Source of the DNA: Ottowia sp. | Lineage (GTDB): Bacteria > Pseudomonadota > Gammaproteobacteria > Burkholderiales > Burkholderiaceae_C | Reading direction: 5' to 3' | Length of the DNA: 13,178 nt | Assembly (NCBI GenBank): GCA_023228705.1 | Contig: JALOAS010000087.1 | Location: 1-13,178, forward strand | Part shown: piece by piece, positions 1-8,295 of the stretch | Layout of the letters: each line of letters opens with the position of its first letter | How positions within the stretch are numbered: position 1 is the stretch's first letter | The notes under the pieces: model-generated | Seen by the model: only the letters and a program-made list of their open reading frames with translations | What the model was told of the DNA's origin: nothing | The model's database searches: none | Translations under genes and position numbers: made by a program

Positions 1-477
1 ATCATCTCCGTAACGGGTTGGGGGTTGAGGATTGCAGCGCATCCGGCTGTTGACACCGTTTGCACATGCTCCATGCCTTCAAACGAGGGAGCGCGCGCAA
101 TGTTCCATCTGTTTCAACTCCGTCGGCCATTGGTAATGGTGAAACCGCTGCCCGTCCGCCCGGCGGCTGGTGCCCGGGCGACAGCCACGCTGCAACATCT
201 GGTCTATGCCGGGCTGCTGCTCTGGTTGTCGTGGCGCCCGCCCATCAGGCCCGCTTCCTGTGTCCGGCGTCTTGCGCGATCGTCCCTTGCCTGCCGCGCT
301 GCGCGGCTCACTACGGGCGACATGCTGGCGCGCAGGCGCGGGCCGCAGCAGCCGGTGTCACGCCGGTGCCTTGGTGCGCATGCGCAAAGTGCCGAGACGG
401 GTGCGGGCACGGCGCCACGGCAGCGGACTCCATAATCCCCTATTCCCTCTCCTTGAACAAGCACGAGAATTTTGCAC
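1..477. other. Stretch without a supportable gene upstream of the flavoenzyme gene
   Basis: Several frames stay open here, but none gives a protein I recognise. The longest candidates are rich in Arg, Ala, Pro and Cys, as expected of chance frames in G+C-rich DNA, and one runs straight on into the wrong frame of the next gene. A TTGACA hexamer lies at 50-55, but no convincing -10 follows at 16-18 bases. A short secreted or DUF-type protein cannot be excluded (for example from the ATG at 100, which leads into a hydrophobic run LVYAGLLLWLSW), but nothing positively supports one. The end of the stretch carries the leader of the next gene, with GAGAA at 465-469. Confidence 0.5.
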
Positions 478-1452
478 ATGAAAACCCGCATCACCGAGCT
501 TTTTGGCATCGAGCACCCCATCATCCAGGGTGGCATGCACTACGTTGGCTTTGCCGAGCTGGCCGCTGCCGTGTCCAACGCGGGCGGGCTGGGAATCATC
601 ACCGGGCTCACGCAGAAGACGCCGGCGGCGCTGGCCAACGAGATCGCGCGCTGCCACGACATGACCGACAAGCCCTTTGGCGTGAACCTGACGTTCCTGC
701 CCACGGTGAGCACGCCGGACTACCCGGGCTACATCCAGGCCATCGTCGACGGCGGCGTGAAGATCGTGGAGACGGCGGGCAACAACCCGCAGCAGTGGAT
801 GCCGCTGCTGCACGACGCTGGAATCAAGGTCATCCACAAGTGCACGTCGGTGCGGCACTCGCTGAAGGCGCAGTCCATAGGCTGCGACGCGGTCAGCGTG
901 GACGGCTTTGAATGCGGCGGCCACCCGGGCGAGGACGACGTGCCCAACTTCATCCTGCTGCCGCGCGCGGCCGACGAACTGGAGATCCCGTTCGTTGCCT
1001 CCGGCGGCATGGCCGACGGGCGCTCGCTGGTGGCGGCGATGGCGCTGGGCGCCGACGGCATGAACATGGGAACGCGCTTCATTGCCACCCAGGAAGCGCC
1101 GGTGCACGAGAACGTCAAGCAGGCGATCGTGGCGGCCAGCGAGCTGGACACGCGCCTCATCATGCGGCCGCTGCGCAACACCGAGCGCGTGCTCAACAAC
1201 GCGGCGGTGGAGCGCATCCTTGAAAAGGAAAAGGAGCTGGGCGACAAGATCACCTTCCAGGACATCTTCGAGGAAGTGGCCGGTGTCTACTCGCGCATCC
1301 TGGTCGACGGCGACATGGACGCCGGTGCCTTCAGCTGCGGCATGGTCGTGGGTTTGATCAACGACGTCCCTACGGTCAAGGAACTGATAGACGGGATCAT
1401 GGCCGAGGCCAAGAGCATCATCAGCGACCGCCTGGCCGGGCTGAGGCGCTGA
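478..1452 (+). CDS. Nitronate monooxygenase / 2-nitropropane dioxygenase-family flavoprotein
   Basis: This is a 324-residue TIM-barrel FMN enzyme of the nitronate monooxygenase (2-nitropropane dioxygenase-like) family. Members oxidise alkyl nitronates to carbonyl compounds and nitrite; the family also includes FabK-like enoyl-ACP reductases, so the true substrate is open. Visible features are the N-terminal PIIQGGM (residues 14-20), an early Gly-rich AGGLGIIT loop, GFECGGHPGEDD with His149 in the usual active-site region, and the FMN-phosphate loop ASGGMADG (174-181) followed by GADGMNMGTRF. Length is normal for the family. I chose the ATG at 478 because GAGAA (465-469) sits 8 bases upstream; an in-frame TTG two codons earlier is less likely. 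It appears monocistronic and converges on the next gene with a 36-base gap. The cytoplasmic location is inferred from the lack of a signal peptide. Confidence 0.9.
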   Translation: MKTRITELFGIEHPIIQGGMHYVGFAELAAAVSNAGGLGIITGLTQKTPAALANEIARCHDMTDKPFGVNLTFLPTVSTPDYPGYIQAIVDGGVKIVETAGNNPQQWMPLLHDAGIKVIHKCTSVRHSLKAQSIGCDAVSVDGFECGGHPGEDDVPNFILLPRAADELEIPFVASGGMADGRSLVAAMALGADGMNMGTRFIATQEAPVHENVKQAIVAASELDTRLIMRPLRNTERVLNNAAVERILEKEKELGDKITFQDIFEEVAGVYSRILVDGDMDAGAFSCGMVVGLINDVPTVKELIDGIMAEAKSIISDRLAGLRR

Positions 1453-1488
1453 CCGGCTGGTCCCGGCGCGGCACACGTGCCACCCGAC

Positions 1489-2589
1489 TCAACCGGGGTC
1501 TGCGGCCAGCGGTGGGACGCGCATCTTGCCGGCAGCGCCGGTGCTGGCCGCGTCCGGCGCAGCCGGCGCGCCGCAGGTCGGGCAAAAGCGCGCAAACGCG
1601 CTCTTGCGCATGTCGCAACGGGAGCAGCGGTCAAACAGGCCTATGCCGCAGTGCGGGCAGAAATCGGTGCTGCCGTCGGTCAGGCTCACGGGCCGCTCGC
1701 AGCCCGGGCACACGCCCTTGGCCAGCCGGGCCAGCGCGGTATCGTAGGAGAGCTGGCGCCGGCGCTCGGGCTCCGGCCGGGTTTCTGCTGCCTGCTGCCG
1801 CGCCAGGTAGCGGTTCAGCGCGCGGATGGCCCAGCGGCCAGCCAGGACCGTGAGCACCACGCCCACGCCGTAGCGCACGTAGCCGCCGTAGCTGGGCAGG
1901 TACGGCACCAGCTCGACAAAGAAGGCAAAGACGGCAAAAAAGCCAAAACCCCAGACAAAGGGCCACCAAGGCCCCGTGCGCTTCTTTGCCAGCAGCCAGC
2001 CGGCCAGCAGCAACAGCGGCAGCGTCAGCGCCAGGCGGTAGGCAAAGACGCGCAGCTCCTGCGTGCGGACAGCCTGCGTGTACGCGCCGTGCGCCTGCTC
2101 CTGCAAGCTGGCCAGTTCAGCGCGCTCGCTGCTGAGTGACTGGCGGGTGTCCAGCTGCGCCTGCTGCAGGCGCTCGACCTCGGCCCGGGCGTTGCGCGCG
2201 GCGGCCTGCAGCTCGTCCAGCGCCCGCGTGCGCGAGATCACTTCCGGGTCCTGCTCGGCGCGCTCGGTCGCCTTGCGGGTTGCGATCCAGTTGGAAAAGC
2301 TCTCGCGCTGCGCGGCCACGTCCGACTGCGCCACCTGCAGCTTCAGCCGTGCCTGATCCAGCGCATCGCCGATCTCTTCAGCCCGCTTCTGGTCCCGGTC
2401 GATGGCGTCGCGGGCGGCCCGGGCTGCATCAGCGTCGACAAAGTCATCCAGTTGCAGCGTGCGCTCGACGCGCGGCAGGTCGCCGACGATGGTGCCGCCC
2501 AGGCCGATGAGAAAGCCGGCAAAGACAAACGCCACCAGCCAGAGGCCGCGGCGAAACCATTTTTCCGACAAGCGCAGCGATTTGCTCAC
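1489..2589 (-). CDS. Membrane protein with coiled coil, about four TM segments and a C-terminal double zinc ribbon
   Basis: A 366-residue protein that I cannot assign to a named function. Order of parts: TM segment at about 15-35; a long charged, Ala/Glu/Gln/Arg-rich stretch at about 50-175 that looks like a coiled coil; three more hydrophobic segments between about 180 and 265; then a basic linker and a Cys-rich tail. The tail has four CxxC pairs, CPGC (294-297), CPHC (311-314), CSRC (322-325) and CPTC (336-339), the arrangement of a double zinc ribbon. The start is GTG at 2589, supported by GGGAGG six bases upstream. It lies 49 bases downstream of the dioxygenase gene on the same strand, so co-transcription is likely. 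The two genes share no obvious function. A scaffold or membrane-sensing role would be a guess. Confidence 0.85.
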   Translation of the reverse strand: MSKSLRLSEKWFRRGLWLVAFVFAGFLIGLGGTIVGDLPRVERTLQLDDFVDADAARAARDAIDRDQKRAEEIGDALDQARLKLQVAQSDVAAQRESFSNWIATRKATERAEQDPEVISRTRALDELQAAARNARAEVERLQQAQLDTRQSLSSERAELASLQEQAHGAYTQAVRTQELRVFAYRLALTLPLLLLAGWLLAKKRTGPWWPFVWGFGFFAVFAFFVELVPYLPSYGGYVRYGVGVVLTVLAGRWAIRALNRYLARQQAAETRPEPERRRQLSYDTALARLAKGVCPGCERPVSLTDGSTDFCPHCGIGLFDRCSRCDMRKSAFARFCPTCGAPAAPDAASTGAAGKMRVPPLAADPG

Positions 2590-2638
2590 CGGCAGCCTCC
2601 CGTTGGTGATGCGGAGCAGCGCAACCCGCTCGCGTGGA

Positions 2639-3457
<819 letters not shown>

Positions 3458-3498
3458 GGATCATTCCCTGGACGGTGGCGCTGCAGGCAGGCTCTGCC

Positions 3499-3504
3499 TA
3501 GAAT
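3499..3504 (+). promoter_or_regulatory. Possible -10 element (TAGAAT) for the PAS gene
   Basis: TAGAAT lies in the 94-base divergent spacer between the dioxygenase and PAS genes, about 48 bases before the PAS ATG. It matches the sigma-70 -10 consensus at five of six positions. No good -35 hexamer is visible at the right distance, so this is only a candidate. Confidence 0.2.
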
Positions 3505-3551
3505 ACCGGGGTCTGCGGCTTTTGCTCGTGGCCGCAAGTACCTGCCTCTTC

Positions 3552-3974
3552 ATGCCGGATCCCGCTTCGTCTTCCCCGCCCTGGTCACGCATTGTCGCCG
3601 ACGTGGCCGATGCGCTCATCTACGCGGACAGGCAGGGCGTCATCCGCGTCTGGAACGCGCAGGCAGAAGCCGTGTTCGGGTTCAGCGCCCGGGAAGCCCT
3701 GGGCCAGAGCCTGGACCTCATCATCCCCGAGCGCTATCGCGCGGCGCACTGGACCGGCTTTGACCGCGCCATGGAACGCGGCCACACTGTCCACGGCGCC
3801 GAAGTGCGGACCACGCGCAGCAAGCACAAGGACGGGCGCCGGCTGTACGTGGACATGACGTTCAGCGTGGTGCATGACGAGGCTGGCAAAGCGCTGGGAT
3901 CTGCCGCGATGGCACGCGACGTCACCGAGCGCCACCTGTTTGAAAAGGCGCAGCGCCGCGCGGGCAAGGGCTGA
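3552..3974 (+). CDS. Stand-alone PAS-domain protein
   Basis: A 140-residue protein made almost entirely of one PAS fold. The start of the domain is visible as IVADVADALIYADRQGVIRV, followed by WNAQAEAVFGFSAREALGQ, then LIIPERYRAAHW, and the closing beta strands through MARDVTERHLFEKAQ. PAS domains sense small ligands, redox state or light and usually feed an output domain; none is attached here (no kinase, GGDEF or HTH). Partner signalling or heme binding is possible but not shown. The frame is open far upstream to 3261, but that part overlaps the divergent dioxygenase gene antisense and has no PAS character, so I take the ATG at 3552. This start has no clear ribosome binding site; the in-frame TTG or GTG a few codons earlier are alternatives. 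Confidence 0.8.
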   Translation: MPDPASSSPPWSRIVADVADALIYADRQGVIRVWNAQAEAVFGFSAREALGQSLDLIIPERYRAAHWTGFDRAMERGHTVHGAEVRTTRSKHKDGRRLYVDMTFSVVHDEAGKALGSAAMARDVTERHLFEKAQRRAGKG

Positions 3975-4147
3975 GCGGCACCCCTGGTACGTGCAAGTGT
4001 GCCGGCGACGCTTGTGGCGCTTGCGCCAGCGCCAAGGCTGCGCAGGCGTCCGCCTCGGCGTGGACTGCAGCCCACGCATCCCGGCCGGCAATGCAGCGAC
4101 AATAGCGGCTGTGCGCTGCGGCGCGATGCAAACGGGAAGACCAATCC

Positions 4148-4762
4148 ATGACGAACAGGCTGACGCGATTTCTTGCGCTGCTGGTGCTGGCTGCCACGCT
4201 GGCCGGCTGCGGCTTCAACGACTTCCAGCGGCTGGACGAGCAGACCCAGTCGGCGTGGAGCGAGGTGGTCAACCAGTACCAGCGCCGCGCAGACCTCATC
4301 GACAACCTCGTTGCGACGGTCAAGGGCGAGACCGACTTCGAGCGCGGTACGCTCAACGACGTCATCAACGCGAGGGCCAGGGCCACGTCCATCCAGGTGA
4401 CGCCCGAGACGCTGGAAAACCCGCAGGCATTCCAGCAGTTCCAGGAGGCGCAGGGCGAGCTGTCCAGTGCGCTGAGCCGGCTCATGGTCACCGTGGAGCG
4501 CTACCCGGATCTCAAGGCCAACCAGGCGTTTGCCGACCTGCGCGTGGCGCTGGAAGGCACGGAAAACCGCATCGCGGTGGCGCGGGGCCACTACATCGAC
4601 GCGGTGCGCGAGTACAACGTGCTGGCGCGCAGCTTCCCCACCAACCTCACGGCCATGGTCTTGCGCTACAAGCCCAAGCAGAACTTCCGCGTTGCCGACG
4701 AGGCCGGGATTGCACGGCCGCCGCAGGTGGACTTTGGCACCTCGCAGCCGGCCGGCCGCTGA
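4148..4762 (+). CDS. lemA: LemA family lipoprotein
   Basis: A 204-residue LemA-family protein. The N-terminus is a lipoprotein signal: Arg/Lys-poor n-region, Leu/Ala-rich core, and lipobox LAGC with the acceptor Cys21. The mature part is the usual helical LemA domain, with VNQYQRRADLIDNLVATVKG near residues 41-60, ARARATS, a QFQEAQGELSSALSRLMV stretch, YPDLKANQAFADLRVALEGTENRI and the closing VREYNVLARSFPTNL. Family function is poorly known; LemA proteins are typically encoded beside TPM-domain proteins. Here the TPM genes lie about 2.6 kb downstream, beyond an acyl-CoA enzyme pair. GGGAAGA at 4134-4140 is a good ribosome binding site for this ATG. A GACAAT at 4098-4103 could be a -10 element, without a clear -35. 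Confidence 0.92.
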   Translation: MTNRLTRFLALLVLAATLAGCGFNDFQRLDEQTQSAWSEVVNQYQRRADLIDNLVATVKGETDFERGTLNDVINARARATSIQVTPETLENPQAFQQFQEAQGELSSALSRLMVTVERYPDLKANQAFADLRVALEGTENRIAVARGHYIDAVREYNVLARSFPTNLTAMVLRYKPKQNFRVADEAGIARPPQVDFGTSQPAGR

Positions 4763-4867
4763 GCACAACAGGCAGGCGCACGGCCGCGCGCCGTTGTAAA
4801 GTAGGCTGACGGCAGCCGGCCGCGTGCGCCGCGCTTTGCAAGCCACCCACATCGCAGGAGAACACGC

Positions 4868-5632
4868 ATGGAAATTTCCGGAAACGTCTTTGTCATCACC
4901 GGCGGCGCGTCCGGCCTGGGCGCCGCCACCGCACGCGCACTGGCGCAGCAGGGCGGCAAGGTGGTGCTGGCAGACGTCAACGAAGAAGCCGGCAACCAGC
5001 TTGCGGGCGAGCTCGGCAGCAACGCCCGCTTCGTGCGCACCGACGTCACCGACGCGGCCAGCGCGGCCACGGCGTTTGACGCCGCCCAGGCACTGGGCAC
5101 GCTGCGCGGATTGGTCAACTGCGCCGGCGTCGCCATCGGCGAGAGGGTGGTTGGCAAGAATGGCGCGCACGGGCTGGCCAGCTTTGCCCGCACCGTGGAG
5201 ATCAACCTGGTTGGCAGCTTCAACATGCTGCGCCTGGCCGCCGAAATCATGGCCGGCTCCGAGCCGCAGGACAGCGGCGAGCGCGGCGTCGTCATCAGCA
5301 CGGCGTCGGTCGCGGCGTTTGACGGACAGATCGGCCAGGCCGCGTACGCGGCGTCCAAGGGCGGCATCGTCGCGATGACCTTGCCCGTTGCGCGCGAGCT
5401 GGCAGCCAGCGGCATCCGCGTGCTGGCCATTGCGCCGGGCATCATGGAAACACCCATGCTCATGGGCCTGCCGCAAAAGGTGCAGGATTCGCTGGGCGCC
5501 AGCGTGCCCTTCCCCAGCAGGCTGGGCAGGCCGGCGGAATTTGCCGCGCTGGTGCAGCACATCATCGGCAACCAGTACCTCAACGGCGAAGTCATACGCC
5601 TGGACGGCGCGATCCGCATGGCCCCCAAGTAA
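4868..5632 (+). CDS. Short-chain 3-hydroxyacyl-CoA dehydrogenase, HSD10 (type II HADH) like
   Basis: This 254-residue classical SDR closely resembles type II 3-hydroxyacyl-CoA dehydrogenase (HSD17B10 family), which oxidises 3-hydroxyacyl-CoA or 3-hydroxy-2-methylbutyryl-CoA with NAD+. Visible motifs are the cofactor loop TGGASGLG (11-18), Asp36 at the end of the second beta strand (NAD rather than NADP), NCAG (84-87), Asn113, and the catalytic Ser147, Tyr160 and Lys164 (SVAAF... and YAASK). The C-terminal blocks VPFPSRLGRPAEFA and LNGEVIRLDGAIRM are hallmarks of the HSD10 subgroup. AGGAG lies just upstream of the ATG. The gene ends 20 bases before the thiolase start, so the two form an operon catalysing successive steps: 3-hydroxyacyl-CoA to 3-ketoacyl-CoA, then thiolysis. 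A TAAAGT at 4797-4802 might be a -10 for the pair. Confidence 0.93.
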   Translation: MEISGNVFVITGGASGLGAATARALAQQGGKVVLADVNEEAGNQLAGELGSNARFVRTDVTDAASAATAFDAAQALGTLRGLVNCAGVAIGERVVGKNGAHGLASFARTVEINLVGSFNMLRLAAEIMAGSEPQDSGERGVVISTASVAAFDGQIGQAAYAASKGGIVAMTLPVARELAASGIRVLAIAPGIMETPMLMGLPQKVQDSLGASVPFPSRLGRPAEFAALVQHIIGNQYLNGEVIRLDGAIRMAPK

Positions 5633-5652
5633 ATGCACCAGGAGAAACCAGC

Positions 5653-6846
5653 ATGACTCAAGAACAGGACCCCGTCGTCATCGTTGCCGCAGCGCGCACA
5701 CCCATGGGCGGCTTCCAGGGCGAGTTGGCCGGCGTCAGCGCGCCCGAGCTGGGCGGCACGGCCATCCAGGCCGCGGTCGAGCGCGCCGGGCTCAAGCCCG
5801 AGCAGGTGCAGGAGGTGCTGATGGGCTGCGTCCTGCCCGCAGGCCTGGGCCAGGCGCCGGCGCGGCAGGCCGCGATCAACGCCGGGCTGCCCCTGTCGGC
5901 CGGCTGCACCACCGTCAACAAGGTCTGCGGCTCCGGTATGAAGGCCACCATGATTGCGCACGACCAGATCCTGGCCGGCAGCAGCGACGTCATCGTGGCC
6001 GGCGGCATGGAGTCCATGACCAACGCACCGTACCTGCTGTCCAGGGCGCGCGGTGGCTACCGCCTGGGGCACGGGCAGGTCCTGGACCACATGTTCTTCG
6101 ACGGCCTGGAGGACGCCTACTTCGACAAGGGCCGGCTCATGGGCACCTTTGCCGAGGATTGCGCCAGCAGCTACCAGTTCACGCGCGAGCAGCAGGATGA
6201 ATTTGCGATCCGGTCAACCCAGCGCGCCGTGGCTGCCATCAAGTCGGGCGCCTTTGACTGGGAAACTGTTCCCGTCACCGTGAAGACACGCAAGGGCGAA
6301 ACGGTGGTCAAACACGACGAGCAACCGCTCAAGGCCAATCTTGAGAAAATACCGCAGCTCAAGCCCGCGTTCAAGAAAGACGGCACCGTCACGCCGGCCA
6401 ATTCCAGCTCCATCTCCGATGGCGCAGCTGCGCTGGTGCTCATGCGTCGCTCCACGGCCGAGAAGCTGGGCGCCACCCCGCTGGCCACCATCGTCGGCCA
6501 CGCCACGCACTCGCAGGAGCCGCGCCTGTTCACCACCGCGCCCATAGGCGCCATCAACAAGATGCTGGCCAAGACCGGCTGGAGCGTCGGTGACGTTGAC
6601 CGGTGGGAAATCAACGAAGCCTTTGCCGTGGTGGCCATGGCTGCCATCGAGGACCTCAAGCTGGACCCGGCCCGCGTCAACCCCCATGGCGGCGCCTGCG
6701 CGCTGGGCCACCCCATAGGCTGTTCGGGCGCGCGCCTCATCGTCACGCTGCTGGGCGCGCTGCGCCAGTCCGGCGGCAAGCGCGGCATCGCCACGCTGTG
6801 CATAGGCGGCGGTGAGGCCACGGCGCTGGCAGTGGAGCTGGCCTGA
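5653..6846 (+). CDS. Thiolase (acetyl-CoA C-acetyltransferase / 3-ketoacyl-CoA thiolase)
   Basis: A full-length 397-residue thiolase. All active-site elements are in place: nucleophile Cys92 in VNKVCGSGMK, Asn321 in the NEAF motif, His353 in GGACALGHPIG, and the acid/base Cys383 in CIGGGE. The pattern is that of the biosynthetic or acetoacetyl-CoA type, with the tetramer loop region SRARGGYRLGHG near 130. The neighbouring HSD10-like dehydrogenase argues for degradation of 2-methyl-branched or short-chain acyl-CoA (isoleucine or beta-oxidation), where the enzyme would cleave 2-methylacetoacetyl-CoA or acetoacetyl-CoA; a role in polyhydroxyalkanoate precursor supply is the alternative. AGGAG at 5640-5644 precedes the ATG at proper spacing. 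A G+C-rich inverted repeat starts seven bases after the stop codon. Confidence 0.95.
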   Translation: MTQEQDPVVIVAAARTPMGGFQGELAGVSAPELGGTAIQAAVERAGLKPEQVQEVLMGCVLPAGLGQAPARQAAINAGLPLSAGCTTVNKVCGSGMKATMIAHDQILAGSSDVIVAGGMESMTNAPYLLSRARGGYRLGHGQVLDHMFFDGLEDAYFDKGRLMGTFAEDCASSYQFTREQQDEFAIRSTQRAVAAIKSGAFDWETVPVTVKTRKGETVVKHDEQPLKANLEKIPQLKPAFKKDGTVTPANSSSISDGAAALVLMRRSTAEKLGATPLATIVGHATHSQEPRLFTTAPIGAINKMLAKTGWSVGDVDRWEINEAFAVVAMAAIEDLKLDPARVNPHGGACALGHPIGCSGARLIVTLLGALRQSGGKRGIATLCIGGGEATALAVELA

Positions 6847-6853
6847 CGCACGG

Positions 6854-6893
6854 GCGCGGGGGAGCAGCACATCAGGTGAGCGACTCCCCGCGC
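6854..6893 (+). terminator. Inverted repeat after the thiolase gene, possible terminator
   Basis: GCGCGGGGGAG (6854-6864) pairs with CTCCCCGCGC (6884-6893), giving about ten G+C-rich pairs with one bulged G and a 19-base loop. There is no T-run behind it, so intrinsic termination is doubtful; a transcript-end stabilising hairpin is equally possible. Confidence 0.3.
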
Positions 6894-7227
6894 ATCCGTT
6901 GCCGAGGATTGCCGGGCCATGGCACGAGCGGCCGCACACTGCCCCTGATGCTCAGGGAATCAGAACAGGCTCAAAGATGGCCGCGCCCTGGGCGCCGGCA
7001 AGCAGGCGCAGCGCAGCGCCGCGTCAGGCCTCCCAGCGCCATGCGGACAAAGACAGGGGATCACTACTGGCAAGGCCCATGATTTCGGGGCTGGCGATCA
7101 TGTACGGCACGCCCTGTCATGTGCAGCCTGTAGCAACCGAGACAGAGATCATGGGGTGCGATGAATCCCCTGCAACGCCGGCTTGGTTCCCGCGCGAGCA
7201 GGGCGTCTGCATTCGCATCGGCAACGG

Positions 7228-7233
7228 TAGAAT
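7228..7233 (+). promoter_or_regulatory. Possible -10 element (TAGAAT) for the TPM gene pair
   Basis: TAGAAT matches five of six bases of the sigma-70 -10 consensus and lies about 137 bases before the GTG start of the first TPM gene. No convincing -35 hexamer is seen. The inverted repeat at 7252-7273 would fall just after the start of such a transcript. Confidence 0.2.
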
Positions 7234-7251
7234 CCTCGCAACCCCTGCACG

Positions 7252-7273
7252 ACCGCGCAGCCTGTTGCGCGGT
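7252..7273. repeat. Perfect 8-bp inverted repeat (stem-loop) in the TPM leader region
   Basis: ACCGCGCA (7252-7259) and TGCGCGGT (7266-7273) are exact reverse complements with a six-base loop GCCTGT. No T-run follows, so it is not an intrinsic terminator. It could be an operator or an RNA leader hairpin. Confidence 0.45.
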
Positions 7274-7369
7274 TGTCTGGCTGATCCCGGGACGAACCTG
7301 ATCCGCACCCACCGGCGCACTGCAACCACGCACCTCGTGCATCCACGCTTTCACGCTTCAGCATGCCCC

Positions 7370-8293
7370 GTGAATGGGTCCGCAGCCAACGCCGCCCGGC
7401 CCGCGAGCGCGGTCGCAGGGCGCCTGCTCATGGCAGCCGTCTTGCTTCTGCTGGCAGCATCGGCCTGGGCGCAGCGGCTGCAACCGGTGCCGGCGCTGAC
7501 GGCGCACGTTATCGACCAGACCGGCACGCTCAGCAACACCGAGGCCAGCGCGCTGGAACGCAAGCTGCAGGATCTGGAGCAGGACAAGGGCTCTCAGGTG
7601 GTCCTGCTGCTGGTACCCACCACCGCGCCCGAAGACATTGCTGCGTACGCCAACCGGGTGGGACAAGACTGGAAGATAGGCCGCAAGGACGTGGGTGATG
7701 GTCTCATCGTCGTCGTGGCCAAGGACGACCGGCGCATGCGCATTGAAGTGGCCAAGACGCTGGAAGGCGCCATCCCGGACATCGCTGCCGGGCGCATCGT
7801 CAACAACGTCATGGCGCCATTTTTCCGCGCGGGCGACTACTATGGGGGCCTCGATGCTGCCCTGGACCAGGTCGCGGCCCGTATCCGCGGCGAGCCACTG
7901 CCGCCGGTTGCCGCGCCAGACACCCAAGCGGCGGACGCGGGCGGCGACTGGTTTGGCCTGGTCCTGCTGTTCTTCATCTTCGTGCCGGCGATCCAGGCGT
8001 TTGCCCGGCACGCCTTGGGACGCAAGTGGGGCGCGCTGGCAACCAGTGGCGGGATCGCCGTTCTTGCCTATCTCATCACGCTGAGCCTGTTCATTGCCAT
8101 GCTGGCGGCAGTGGTGGCCTGGTTCATCGGCATGGGCACGCGCGCCGGCGCCGGTCTCACCGGAGGCCGTAGCGCAGGAGGCCGGCGCAGCGGCGGCTTT
8201 GGCGGCAGCAGGGGCGGTGGTTTTGGCGGTGGCGGCTTCAGCTCCGGCGGCGGCGGCAGCTTTGGCGGCGGCGGCGCGAGCGGGAGCTGGTAG
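7370..8293 (+). CDS. Secreted/membrane TPM-domain protein with Gly-rich tail (YgcG type)
   Basis: This is a TPM-domain (TPM_phosphatase, YgcG-like) protein. From a GTG at 7370 it has 307 residues: a signal peptide ending near ASAWA-Q (34/35), the TPM domain (about 45-180) with HVIDQTGTLSNTEASALERK, TTAPEDIAAYANRVGQDWKIG, DGLIVVVAKDDRRMRIEVAK and LEGAIPDIAAGRIV, then two hydrophobic segments (DWFGLVLLFFIFVPAIQAF and a longer one) and a tail of Gly/Ser/Phe repeats typical of this family. The TPM domain likely faces the periplasm. The start is uncertain: ATG 7430 would cut the signal peptide down to its hydrophobic core without a basic n-region, so I prefer 7370, although neither has a strong ribosome binding site. 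It is followed after two bases by a second TPM gene; LemA is the usual third member of such sets. Confidence 0.85.
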   Translation: MNGSAANAARPASAVAGRLLMAAVLLLLAASAWAQRLQPVPALTAHVIDQTGTLSNTEASALERKLQDLEQDKGSQVVLLLVPTTAPEDIAAYANRVGQDWKIGRKDVGDGLIVVVAKDDRRMRIEVAKTLEGAIPDIAAGRIVNNVMAPFFRAGDYYGGLDAALDQVAARIRGEPLPPVAAPDTQAADAGGDWFGLVLLFFIFVPAIQAFARHALGRKWGALATSGGIAVLAYLITLSLFIAMLAAVVAWFIGMGTRAGAGLTGGRSAGGRRSGGFGGSRGGGFGGGGFSSGGGGSFGGGGASGSW

Positions 8294-8295
8294 GC

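Larger units (their letters stand above)
6894..7369. other. Intergenic region between the thiolase and the first TPM gene; no gene seen
   Basis: No frame here gives a recognisable protein. The frame of the following TPM gene is open through the whole stretch, but its translation before residue 7370 has no domain character. The only structures I see are a TAGAAT hexamer at 7228-7233 and a perfect inverted repeat at 7252-7273. The stretch is long for this gene-dense window and may hold the TPM promoter with a long leader, or the scar of an old rearrangement. Confidence 0.5.

Noticed and set aside
50..80. TTGACA at 50-55 as a promoter
   Set aside because: No plausible -10 at 16-18 bases and no gene starts at a suitable distance.
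358..1476. 372-codon minus-strand frame over the flavoenzyme gene
   Set aside because: Antisense shadow of a gene with clear FMN-binding motifs on the plus strand.
4015..4028. TGGCGC-TT-GCGCCA palindrome after the PAS gene as a terminator
   Set aside because: The loop would be only two to four bases, the stem is short and no T-run follows.
3734..5638. 634-codon open frame on the minus strand across PAS, LemA and the dehydrogenase
   Set aside because: It lies antisense to three well-recognised genes, has no domain character and is rich in His/Arg/Ala/Gly as expected of a G+C-driven shadow frame.
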